Assembly (NCBI GenBank): GCA_964516865.1
Contig: CAZEXD010000020.1
Coordinates: forward strand, 1 to 12,359
Origin: CAZEXD01 sp964516865
GTDB taxonomy: Bacteria > Patescibacteriota > Minisyncoccia > Minisyncoccales > Staskawiczbacteraceae
Direction of reading: 5' to 3'
Length of the DNA stretch: 12,359 nucleotides
Part shown: positions 6,505 to 11,319 of the stretch, piece by piece
Position numbering within the stretch: the stretch's first letter is position 1
How the letters are laid out: each line of letters begins with the position of its first letter
Program-made: the position numbers and the translations under genes
Notes under the pieces: generated by a model
What the model was told of the DNA's origin: nothing
Database searches by the model: none
The model's input: only the letters and a program-made list of their open reading frames with translations

Positions 6505-6834
6505 TTAAAGGAGTTTTCCTTGCCTTAAAATTTTAGCGATTTCTTGGACTTTTTCTTTTCCTTCCTTGGTAAGAAAAAATTCGGTTTGAGGATCGCCTTT
6601 AATTAATTTTTCTTTTCTAAGAATCCTTAATGGCCTATCAATTTTTCGCGAATCAGGCCAAATGGGATAGCGAGCAAAACCAAAGGTTTTAGGAAATAAA
6701 GTAAAACATTCTTTAACCAATCTTTCAAGGGTACAAATCTCGTTATTGGAAACAACGGAAAAAACACAGAAAAGAATTAAATCATTAATGGGAATTTTAT
6801 CTGGTGTTAAGCTTTTTTTAATATTCTTAAACAT
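6505..6834 (-). CDS. Winged-helix-like hypothetical protein
   Basis: This is a 109-residue protein with a basic start (MFKNIKKSLTPDKIPIND), a helical section that includes CTLERLVKECFTLFPKTFGF (34-53), the polar stretch RYPIWPDSRKIDRPLRILRKEKLIKG (55-80) and FFLTKEGKEKVQEIAK (86-101). The pattern of helices followed by LIKG...FFLTKEGKE is that of a winged helix with its recognition helix and wing, as in many small transcription factors and DNA-binding modules. No effector domain is present. The ATG at 6834 follows tRNA-Trp by 35 nt, so it may be read from the same transcript. I do not recognise a named family, and the target is unknown. Confidence 0.75.
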   Translation of the reverse strand: MFKNIKKSLTPDKIPINDLILFCVFSVVSNNEICTLERLVKECFTLFPKTFGFARYPIWPDSRKIDRPLRILRKEKLIKGDPQTEFFLTKEGKEKVQEIAKILRQGKLL

Positions 6835-6869
6835 TATTTATTAGAAATTAACAAACCTTTTTCGTTTCG

Positions 6870-6940
6870 CAGGGGCTGAGGGAGTCGAACCCCCGACAAC
6901 GGTTTTGGAGACCGTTATTTTACCGCTAAACTAAGCCCCC
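6870..6940 (-). tRNA. tRNA-Trp (anticodon CCA)
   Basis: The acceptor stem is GGGGGCT/AGCCCCT, with a G-U closing pair and discriminator G73, as is normal for Trp. The anticodon stem ACGGT/ACCGT carries the loop CTCCAAA, giving anticodon CCA. The T stem GGGGG/CCCTC carries an ordinary TTCGACT loop. The 3' CCA is not encoded (CGA follows). It is the only Trp tRNA seen and reads UGG, consistent with UGA as a stop. In many bacteria this tRNA lies directly before secE, but secE is absent here. Confidence 0.95.
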
Positions 6941-7033
6941 GACTGATTAAAGTATATAATCCTTCTCGCTATCTTGATAGACCATTCTTCTTAATTAGAT
7001 TAGAATAAAAAACTTCAACTCCGCCAAATAACA

Positions 7034-7195
7034 TCACTTCTTTCCTTCTTTATGGATCGTGTGCTTCCGACAAGTTTTGCAGTGTTTTTTTAACTCCAGT
7101 TTTTTCCCCTCCATTTCTTTTGATTTTTTTGTAAAGTAATTAACCTTCTTACAAACAGTGCACTGCAATTTGGAAAATTGTTTCTTTTTAGCCAT
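7034..7195 (-). CDS. rpmG: 50S ribosomal protein L33
   Basis: This small gene encodes 53 residues starting MAKKKQFSKLQ. It has two zinc-ribbon pairs, CTVC (12-15) and CKTC (39-42), the middle segment VNYFTKKSK and the C-terminal RKHTIHKE, all typical of zinc-binding L33, a component of the 50S subunit near the E site. The length matches the family (about 50-55). It starts at the ATG at 7195 and ends with TGA at 7036-7034. It lies between tRNA-Thr and tRNA-Trp, the place rpmG takes in the standard tuf-rpmG-tRNA-Trp-secE-nusG order. The zinc-binding form suggests that growth does not depend on a zinc-free paralogue, though such a copy could exist elsewhere. Confidence 0.95.
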   Translation of the reverse strand: MAKKKQFSKLQCTVCKKVNYFTKKSKEMEGKKLELKKHCKTCRKHTIHKEGKK

Positions 7196-7199
7196 TTTT

Positions 7200-7320
7200 C
7201 TCCGCTCCGCTCAGTCAAATGCAAAATGCAAAAACCAAAGTGCAAAATGACGGAACGAATTTTTTATTTTTAATTTTAATATATATTTTTGATATTTGAT
7301 TTTTAATTTTTTATTTTAAA
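7200..7320. repeat. AT-rich spacer with repeated (A)TGCAAAA units
   Basis: The part 7213-7250 contains the short tandem-like units ATGCAAAATGCAAAAACC and AAAGTGCAAAATGAC. From 7260 on, the spacer is a run of T/A tracts. No gene or RNA is seen. The unit AAAGTGCAAA recurs inverted near 9560 (TTTGCACTTT). Confidence 0.45.
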
Positions 7321-7324
7321 GGTG

Positions 7325-7397
7325 AGCCAATGGCCAGATTTGCACTGGCGACCTTTCCCTTACCATGGGAATGCTCTGCTCACTGAGCTACATTGGC
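7325..7397 (-). tRNA. tRNA-Thr (anticodon GGT) with unusual T-loop
   Basis: The acceptor stem GCCAATG/CATTGGC is perfect. The D stem is GCTC/GAGC. The anticodon stem TTCCC/GGGAA carries the loop ATGGTAA, giving anticodon GGT. The T stem is GCCAG/CTGGC. The T-loop is TGCAAAT, so position 55 is G instead of the almost universal U (pseudouridine). The discriminator is T73. CCA is not encoded. The gene is otherwise fully regular and is not obviously a pseudogene. Confidence 0.94.
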
Positions 7398-7500
7398 AGA
7401 TCTTTGTAATGCAAAAATAGTTTATGATTTTGGATTATTAAGTTTTAGAAAATAATATCTCTTAACTAATAACTAAAATTTTGCAGTGCAAAAATTTTTA

Positions 7501-7583
7501 TGGGCAGGGAGGGACTTGCACCCCCGAAGGTCAGTGACCGCTAGATTTACAGTCTAGTGCGTTAGCTGCTCCGCCACCTGCCC
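7501..7583 (-). tRNA. tRNA-Tyr (anticodon GTA) with unusual T-loop
   Basis: This is a class II tRNA of 83 nt. The acceptor stem GGGCAGG/CCTGCCC is perfect. The anticodon stem CTAGA/TCTAG carries the loop CTGTAAA, giving anticodon GTA. A long variable arm (CGGTCACTGACCTTCG) is present, as expected for bacterial Tyr. The T stem GGGGG/CCCTC carries the loop TGCAAGT, again with G at position 55. The discriminator is A and CCA is not encoded. It begins 16 nt after the trmD stop and lies about 100 nt before tRNA-Thr. Confidence 0.95.
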
Positions 7584-7599
7584 TCCTATCTATTTTTTA

Positions 7600-8352
7600 T
7601 CACAAAAAATTTTCTTTGCCAATAACCTTGCCGTGTTTTAGTCGCCATTTTTCAATTTTCTTATGATTGCCGGAAAGTAAAACCTTAGGCACCCGCCACG
7701 TTTTTGTTTTGCGAAATTTGGACGGACAACTTTTCCAATTTTTTATATATTTACGCAAGTCAAATACTTCCGGTCGCGTATATTGGGGATATTCAATAAA
7801 TCCCCCCTCTTCTGTAATTCTTTGATTTAATAATTCTTTTTTCCTAATTACCCCGGGAATTAACCTCGAAACAGCTTCTATAACAACCATTGCCGGCAAT
7901 TCTCCGCCCATTAAATCGTAATCCCCTATTGATAACTCCAAATCCGCTATTTTTTTTGCCACCCTTTCATCGACCCCTTCATACCTTCCGCAAATAAAAA
8001 TTATTTGATCTAATTTTGATAATTTATGGGCTAATTTTTGCGTAAATCTTTTCCCCCTCGGCGTAAAAAGAATCACTTTTATTTTAGAATTTTGAATTTT
8101 GGCTTTAGGATTTGTTTGGGATTTTTTCAAAGCAAAAACTGCTTTGAATATCGGCTCAATTTTTATTACCATTCCCAATCCGCCGCCAAACGGTCTATCA
8201 TCAACAGTTTTCTGTTTATCATCCGCCCAATCTCTTAAATTATGGACATTAACCGAAATAATCTTCTTTTCAATGGCTTTTTTAATTAAAGATTCGTTAA
8301 TATAACTTTTAAAGATAGCCGGAAAAATTGTAATAATGTCAAATTTAATCAT
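7600..8352 (-). CDS. trmD: tRNA (guanine-N1-)-methyltransferase TrmD
   Basis: TrmD makes m1G37 in tRNAs, which prevents frameshifting. The 250-residue protein begins MIKFDIITIFP. It has VDDRPFGGGLGMV (50-62), the trefoil-knot segments FICGRYEGVDERV (119-131) and SIGDYDLMGGELPAMVVIEAVSRLIPGV (141-168), the linker EEGGFIEYPQYTRPEVF (181-197) and the C-terminal VLLSGNHKKIEKWRLKH (224-240). The residue matching the catalytic Asp of E. coli TrmD is Glu187, which also occurs in other lineages. Two insertions stand out: residues about 76-91 (LKKSQTNPKAKIQNSKIK region) and about 200-218 (KYIKNWKSCPSKFRKTKT). No rimM or rplS is adjacent. The start ATG lies 22 nt after a strong hairpin, so the gene may need its own promoter or read-through. 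Confidence 0.96.
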   Translation of the reverse strand: MIKFDIITIFPAIFKSYINESLIKKAIEKKIISVNVHNLRDWADDKQKTVDDRPFGGGLGMVIKIEPIFKAVFALKKSQTNPKAKIQNSKIKVILFTPRGKRFTQKLAHKLSKLDQIIFICGRYEGVDERVAKKIADLELSIGDYDLMGGELPAMVVIEAVSRLIPGVIRKKELLNQRITEEGGFIEYPQYTRPEVFDLRKYIKNWKSCPSKFRKTKTWRVPKVLLSGNHKKIEKWRLKHGKVIGKENFL

Positions 8353-8367
8353 TGTTATACCAAATTT

Positions 8368-8409
8368 TTAAAAGGAAAGCGGTGTTATTATATAATAACA
8401 CCGCTTTCC
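8368..8409 (-). terminator. Perfect 36 nt palindrome between khpA and trmD
   Basis: The sequence 8374-8409 is a perfect palindrome (an inverted repeat with an essentially closed centre), starting GGAAAGCGGTG and ending CACCGCTTTCC. On the minus strand it lies 20 nt after the khpA stop and is followed by TTTTAAAAATTTG, a weak U tract. Its centre contains TATAAT on both strands, so a promoter role is possible but no good -35 box accompanies it. Confidence 0.7.
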
Positions 8410-8429
8410 AATTATTGTAAATATTGAGT

Positions 8430-8747
8430 TTACAAAGAAATATTATCAATTTCTTCTGCTGGCTTATTTTCTTCGGTTTTCTTTTGGACACGACCACCCT
8501 CTGGTTCTTCAATCTTTAAGTTAACTCGGGCATGATTTTTAAGACCAACAATGCGCACCAAATTTCTAATGGCTTTGGCGGTTGATCCCTCTCGGCCAAT
8601 AATCTGGCCCATGTCTTCCGGGTTAACCCTCAAGGAAAGAAGAACTCCCATCTCGTCAACCTTTCTCTCAATCTTCACATCCTTCGGATGGTCAACCAAT
8701 GATTCTACCAAAAACTGAAGAAACTCTTGATCTTTTTCTTTTACCAT
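8430..8747 (-). CDS. khpA: KH-domain RNA-binding protein KhpA
   Basis: KhpA is a small RNA-binding protein that pairs with KhpB in firmicutes and affects translation and cell elongation. The 105-residue product begins KEKDQEFLQFLVESLVDHP. It carries one KH domain, with VLLSLRVNPEDMGQIIG and the GxxG loop GREG (51-54), followed by STAKAIRNLVRIVG (55-68). A charged tail of about 25 residues (EPEGGRVQKKTEENKPAEE...) follows. The family usually has about 75-80 residues, so the tail is extra. A Shine-Dalgarno-like AGGAAG directly precedes the ATG at 8747. It lies between rpsP and trmD, the normal khpA position, but has its own upstream promoters. Confidence 0.94.
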   Translation of the reverse strand: MVKEKDQEFLQFLVESLVDHPKDVKIERKVDEMGVLLSLRVNPEDMGQIIGREGSTAKAIRNLVRIVGLKNHARVNLKIEEPEGGRVQKKTEENKPAEEIDNISL

Positions 8748-8756
8748 CTTCCTGGG

Positions 8757-8797
8757 GGTTAGATTCAGGGTTTAGGGTTTAGTTAACTAAACTCTAA
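8757..8797. repeat. TTTAGGG-rich dyad in the khpA leader
   Basis: GTTTAGTTAACTAAAC (8777-8792) is a perfect 16 bp palindrome. GTTAGA (8759-8764) and TCTAAC (8793-8798) flank it as an outer inverted pair, with two TTTAGGG-like units on one side. It lies a few bases before the khpA Shine-Dalgarno site. Confidence 0.6.
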
Positions 8798-8855
8798 CGC
8801 CATCCACTTACCCTTCGCTTCGTTACGTAGCTCGACCTATTTGCTACTAATTATT

Positions 8856-8883
8856 ATTATATTCGCTTTGTTTTTTTTGTCAA
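8856..8883 (-). promoter_or_regulatory. Promoter P2 upstream of khpA (consensus)
   Basis: A perfect TTGACA (8883-8878), 16 nt, then a perfect TATAAT (8861-8856). The expected start is near 8849, giving a leader of about 100 nt before khpA. Confidence 0.8.
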
Positions 8884-8897
8884 ATATCCTTCATCTC

Positions 8898-8943
8898 GGG
8901 TTGTCTTAGGACAAGTAAAGGCAATCTTTACTTATTACCCTAT
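8898..8943 (-). other. Two small hairpins between the khpA promoters
   Basis: AAGTAAA/TTTACTT (7 bp) and TTGTC/GACAA (5 bp, loop CTAA) follow each other on the minus strand. They may form a leader structure on the P1 transcript. Neither has a U tract, so they are not clear terminators. Confidence 0.35.
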
Positions 8944-8950
8944 AATATTT

Positions 8951-8979
8951 ACAATACACCAAAAATGATTTTTTGTCAA
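8951..8979 (-). promoter_or_regulatory. Promoter P1 upstream of khpA
   Basis: A perfect TTGACA (8979-8974), a 17 nt spacer and TATTGT (8956-8951) lie about 20 nt after the rpsP stop. The -10 box is four of six. Confidence 0.5.
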
Positions 8980-8996
8980 TAGTTTTCGCAAATCTC

Positions 8997-9488
8997 TTAT
9001 TCGAACGATTGTGCTTTTGGTTCTTCTTTTTTTTCTTCCGGAACTGGTTTTGGTTTCTCCGACGCAACAACTGGAGCTGCTTCGGCTGGTTTTACCTCCT
9101 GAACCCCGGCTGTTTCAGGGACAATCGGCGCCGAAGCGACCGATGGAGTTGGAGCGGCGGACGGCACTTCTTTATCAGTCTCGTTGCCAGCCGGACTTGA
9201 AACGGATTCGGCGGCTTTCTTAACTTTTTTAGATACGTTTATTTTCTTGGCTTCAATGATTTTTTCGGAAACCAACAAATTGTGCACTGTTGGCGATGGT
9301 TTTGCTCCTTTTGAGAGCCAATAATTAATCCTTTCTTTTTTCAATGTTTTTCTTTTGGTAAAAGGATTAACCGCGCCTAAAATTTCCACGGCTCTTCCGC
9401 CGCGGGCCGCTTTTCTTTTATCAATCACCACCAGTCGAAAAGATGGCTGATTCTTTTTCCCTATTTTTTGGTATCTTATGACTAACAT
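8997..9488 (-). CDS. rpsP: 30S ribosomal protein S16 with long C-terminal tail
   Basis: S16 is needed for assembly of the 30S body. From the ATG at 9488 the protein has 163 residues. Residues 1-85 are the complete S16 fold: MLVIRYQKIGKKNQPSFRLVV, KRKAARGGRAVEILGAVNP, and INYWLSKGAKPSPTVHNLL. Residues about 90-163 form a low-complexity tail rich in Ala, Pro, Glu, Val and Lys, absent from the usual 80-90 residue family members and locally richer in GC. A TTG at 9515 would add nine residues without family support. rnc lies upstream across a dyad-rich spacer; khpA follows after two promoters. The tail may be disordered and exposed on the ribosome surface. Confidence 0.95.
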   Translation of the reverse strand: MLVIRYQKIGKKNQPSFRLVVIDKRKAARGGRAVEILGAVNPFTKRKTLKKERINYWLSKGAKPSPTVHNLLVSEKIIEAKKINVSKKVKKAAESVSSPAGNETDKEVPSAAPTPSVASAPIVPETAGVQEVKPAEAAPVVASEKPKPVPEEKKEEPKAQSFE

Positions 9489-9498
9489 TTTTAAAATC

Positions 9499-9600
9499 CA
9501 AATTTCAAAATCCAAATGACAAATTAATTAAAAAGTGGGCTAAACAACTTCTTGGATATTTGCACTTTAAATTTTATTTGGCATTTGAACTTTGAATTTG
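9499..9600. repeat. AT-rich imperfect dyad between rnc and rpsP
   Basis: An arm at about 9500-9528 (CAAATTTCAAAATCCAAATG and following) is imperfectly inverted at about 9570-9600 (CATTTGAACTTTGAATTTG). The spacer has no gene or promoter that I can defend. Confidence 0.55.
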
Positions 9601-9611
9601 TTATTTAAAAC

Positions 9612-10298
9612 CTACCATTTTGTCTCCAGCGCCTTCCTTGCCGCCATTTCTTCCGCTTCCTGCTTTGAAGTCCCTTCTCCCTCGGCAATCACTTTCTCTT
9701 TTAAGAAAACTCCCACCACAAATTTTTTAGCATGATCGGGACCAAACTCTTTTAAAACGCGGTAAGTTGGCGTAATACCTCTTTTTTCTTGCGCTTCTTC
9801 TTGAAATAATGATTTTGCGTCTTTAAAAGCTCCTTTTTTCAAAATCTCAGGCAACTTTATTATTAAGAATTCTTTAATAATTTTGTTGCACGCTTGGTAT
9901 CCCGAATCTAAATAAATAGCCCCCATCAATGCCTCAAAGGTATTGGCTAAAATCCACTGGCGCGCTTTACCGGTTTCTTTGGTTTCTCCTTTTGATAACA
10001 ATAAAAATGGTTCTAACCCTATTTCTTTGGCAACCTGAGACACTGTTTTTGCATTCACCAATGATGCCCTCCAATTAGTAAGCTCTCCTTCTGTTTTTCC
10101 GGGATATTTTTTGTACAAATATTCGCTGACAACAAGTTCCAAAACTGCATCGCCTAAAAATTCTAACCTCTCGTTGTGATTTAATTTAAAGCCGGGGTTC
10201 TCATTAAGATAAGAACGATGAACAAACGCCTGAGTTAAAAGATCTTTATCTTTAAATTTTATTCCTAATTTTTCTTCTAAATCCCTAAAATCCTTCAT
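9612..10298 (-). CDS. rnc: Ribonuclease III
   Basis: RNase III cuts double-stranded RNA, including the 30S rRNA precursor. The 228-residue protein has the signature HNERLEFLGDAVLEL (41-55), with Glu43, Glu46 and Asp50, and Glu70 in YPGKTEGELT. It then has ILANTFEALMGAIYLD (116-131), with Glu122, and a C-terminal dsRNA-binding domain (about 157-226) ending EGTSKQEAEEMAARKAL. Relative to E. coli numbering (offset 5), the metal ligand Asp114 is Asn119 here; I checked the codon (AAT). From general knowledge, Asn at this site also occurs in other bacterial lineages, so activity is not excluded. It lies between nusB and rpsP, in a block of rRNA-related genes. The start ATG at 10298 matches the family N-terminus. 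Confidence 0.96.
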   Translation of the reverse strand: MKDFRDLEEKLGIKFKDKDLLTQAFVHRSYLNENPGFKLNHNERLEFLGDAVLELVVSEYLYKKYPGKTEGELTNWRASLVNAKTVSQVAKEIGLEPFLLLSKGETKETGKARQWILANTFEALMGAIYLDSGYQACNKIIKEFLIIKLPEILKKGAFKDAKSLFQEEAQEKRGITPTYRVLKEFGPDHAKKFVVGVFLKEKVIAEGEGTSKQEAEEMAARKALETKW

Positions 10299-10306
10299 CT
10301 TTTTTT

Positions 10307-10363
10307 GGTTTAGGGATTAGGGTACAGTGTTTAGCAAATTCGTTAAACCCTATACCCTAAACC
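10307..10363. repeat. Telomere-like TTTAGGG dyad between nusB and rnc
   Basis: The left arm 10307-10323 (GGTTTAGGGATTAGGGT) is inverted at 10347-10363 with 15 of 17 positions matching. The loop region contains a smaller TTTA/TAAA pair. It fills most of the 79 nt spacer and lacks a U tract, so it is not a simple terminator. A related TTTAGGG-rich dyad precedes khpA. Confidence 0.7.
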
Positions 10364-10377
10364 CTAGACGCTAGTTT

Positions 10378-10797
10378 TTATTTTCTAACTGTTTTATATA
10401 TTGTTCCCAAAACGCCGTTTATAAATTTTCCCGAATTCCTTCCGCCAAATGTTTTCGATAACTCAATGGCTTCATTTATTGCTACCTTCGGAGGAACCTC
10501 TTCTTTGTCAGCATATAAAAGTTCGTAAATCCCTATTCTTAAAACATTTCTGTCTAAAATGGCTATTTTATTAATGGGCCACTGAGGAGCCGCCTTTTCA
10601 ATTATTTTGTCAATCTCTGGCATATGTTTTTGAACCCCTTCCAACAACTGCCAAACAAAATCTAATGTCTCTAAGCCCGGTCCAAAATATTTTATATTTC
10701 TTTCGACAATGCTTTTCAAATCGGGTTTTTTATCATAAAAATCCCACTCGTACAAACTTTGCAAAATTATTGAACGTGAAAGGTGCCGACTTGCCAT
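10378..10797 (-). CDS. nusB: Transcription antitermination factor NusB
   Basis: NusB with NusE (S10) binds boxA RNA and supports rRNA antitermination and early ribosome assembly. The all-helical 139-residue protein has normal family length. The start MASRHLSRSIILQSLYEWDFY carries the arginine-rich first helix. The second half has KIAILDRNVLRIGIYELLY (76-94), VPPKVAINEAIELSKTFGG (100-118) and the ending SGKFINGVLGTIYKTVRK, all family hallmarks. It starts 25 nt after the rpmF stop and is followed by rnc, so rRNA transcription and processing genes are together. No Shine-Dalgarno site is evident. Confidence 0.96.
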   Translation of the reverse strand: MASRHLSRSIILQSLYEWDFYDKKPDLKSIVERNIKYFGPGLETLDFVWQLLEGVQKHMPEIDKIIEKAAPQWPINKIAILDRNVLRIGIYELLYADKEEVPPKVAINEAIELSKTFGGRNSGKFINGVLGTIYKTVRK

Positions 10798-10822
10798 GAG
10801 TTTTACTAAATTTCAACTAAAA

Positions 10823-11107
10823 TTATTTTTTAGAAAGTTCTTCCACTGTTATGGGTTTTTCTTGTTTTGATTCTTTCTCGGCTCTCTTTATTTCCTTCTC
10901 CTTAGCTTTCTTTTCTTTCTTTGTAAGTTTTGCCAAAACATCAATAACCTGTTGACTTTTGTAATATCCGCAATTTTTGCAAACAATATGAGGTTTTGTC
11001 GGTTTTTTGCACTTTGGACACGAAACCAAAGCCGGAGATTTTACAAAAATATGCATTCTTCTTTGGTCTCGTCTTGAACTTGTTTTTCGTCTTTTTGGTT
11101 CTGTCAT
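10823..11107 (-). CDS. rpmF: 50S ribosomal protein L32 with C-terminal extension
   Basis: The N-terminal half is a standard zinc-ribbon L32: MTEPKRRKTSSRRDQRRMH, then CPKC (30-33), KPHIVCKNCGYYK with CKNC (43-46). The four cysteines should bind zinc. The family normally ends near residue 57-60; this protein runs to 94, with a Lys/Glu-rich helical tail (about 59-94, LTKKEKKAKEKEIKRAEKES and onward). The ATG at 11107 fits the family start. It is first in the transcript before nusB, with a promoter and a hairpin-bearing leader upstream. In many bacteria rpmF stands beside fabrication genes for lipids (plsX); that neighbour is absent here. Confidence 0.94.
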   Translation of the reverse strand: MTEPKRRKTSSRRDQRRMHIFVKSPALVSCPKCKKPTKPHIVCKNCGYYKSQQVIDVLAKLTKKEKKAKEKEIKRAEKESKQEKPITVEELSKK

Positions 11108-11130
11108 TTTTGGATATTGGTATTAGACCA

Positions 11131-11165
11131 CCCACCCCGGAGAAAACAAAGGTTCTTCTGGTGGG
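11131..11165 (-). other. Hairpin in the rpmF leader
   Basis: On the minus strand CCCACC (11165-11160) pairs with GGTGGG (11136-11131), and inside it AGAA (11159-11156) pairs with TTCT (11144-11141). It starts about 25 nt after the predicted transcription start. It could regulate rpmF or stabilise the message; no known leader family was recognised. Confidence 0.45.
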
Positions 11166-11198
11166 AGGGACTGATATTTAGATATAAAAACTTTTTTT

Positions 11199-11227
11199 AC
11201 TTTAGCAAATAAAATAATTTTTGACAA
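11199..11227 (-). promoter_or_regulatory. Promoter of the rpmF-nusB-rnc block
   Basis: TTGTCA (11227-11222), a 17 nt spacer and TAAAGT (11204-11199) on the minus strand. The expected start is near 11192, giving a leader of about 85 nt. The rest of the 212 nt spacer, up to the end of the surface-protein gene, is AT-rich and shows no gene or terminator. Confidence 0.6.
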
Positions 11228-11319
11228 GAGTTTTGTTAAATATTTTTTGATATTCCAAAGAATAAAAATATAATGCCGCTCAAACAAGAAATATCCTAAT
11301 TGTTTTACTTTTTAAATTT

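Noticed and set aside
6941..7033. Search for secE or a further tRNA between tRNA-Trp and rpmG
   Set aside because: The 93 nt have no open frame with a membrane helix and no cloverleaf.
8354..8359. TATAAC directly before the trmD ATG as a leaderless promoter
   Set aside because: The box ends one base before the ATG, so transcription would start inside the gene, and no matching -35 box is present.
11247..11274. Plus-strand promoter-like TTGATA, 16 nt, TATAAT
   Set aside because: It would drive transcription only antisense into the PKD gene; in such AT-rich DNA the match is easily due to chance.
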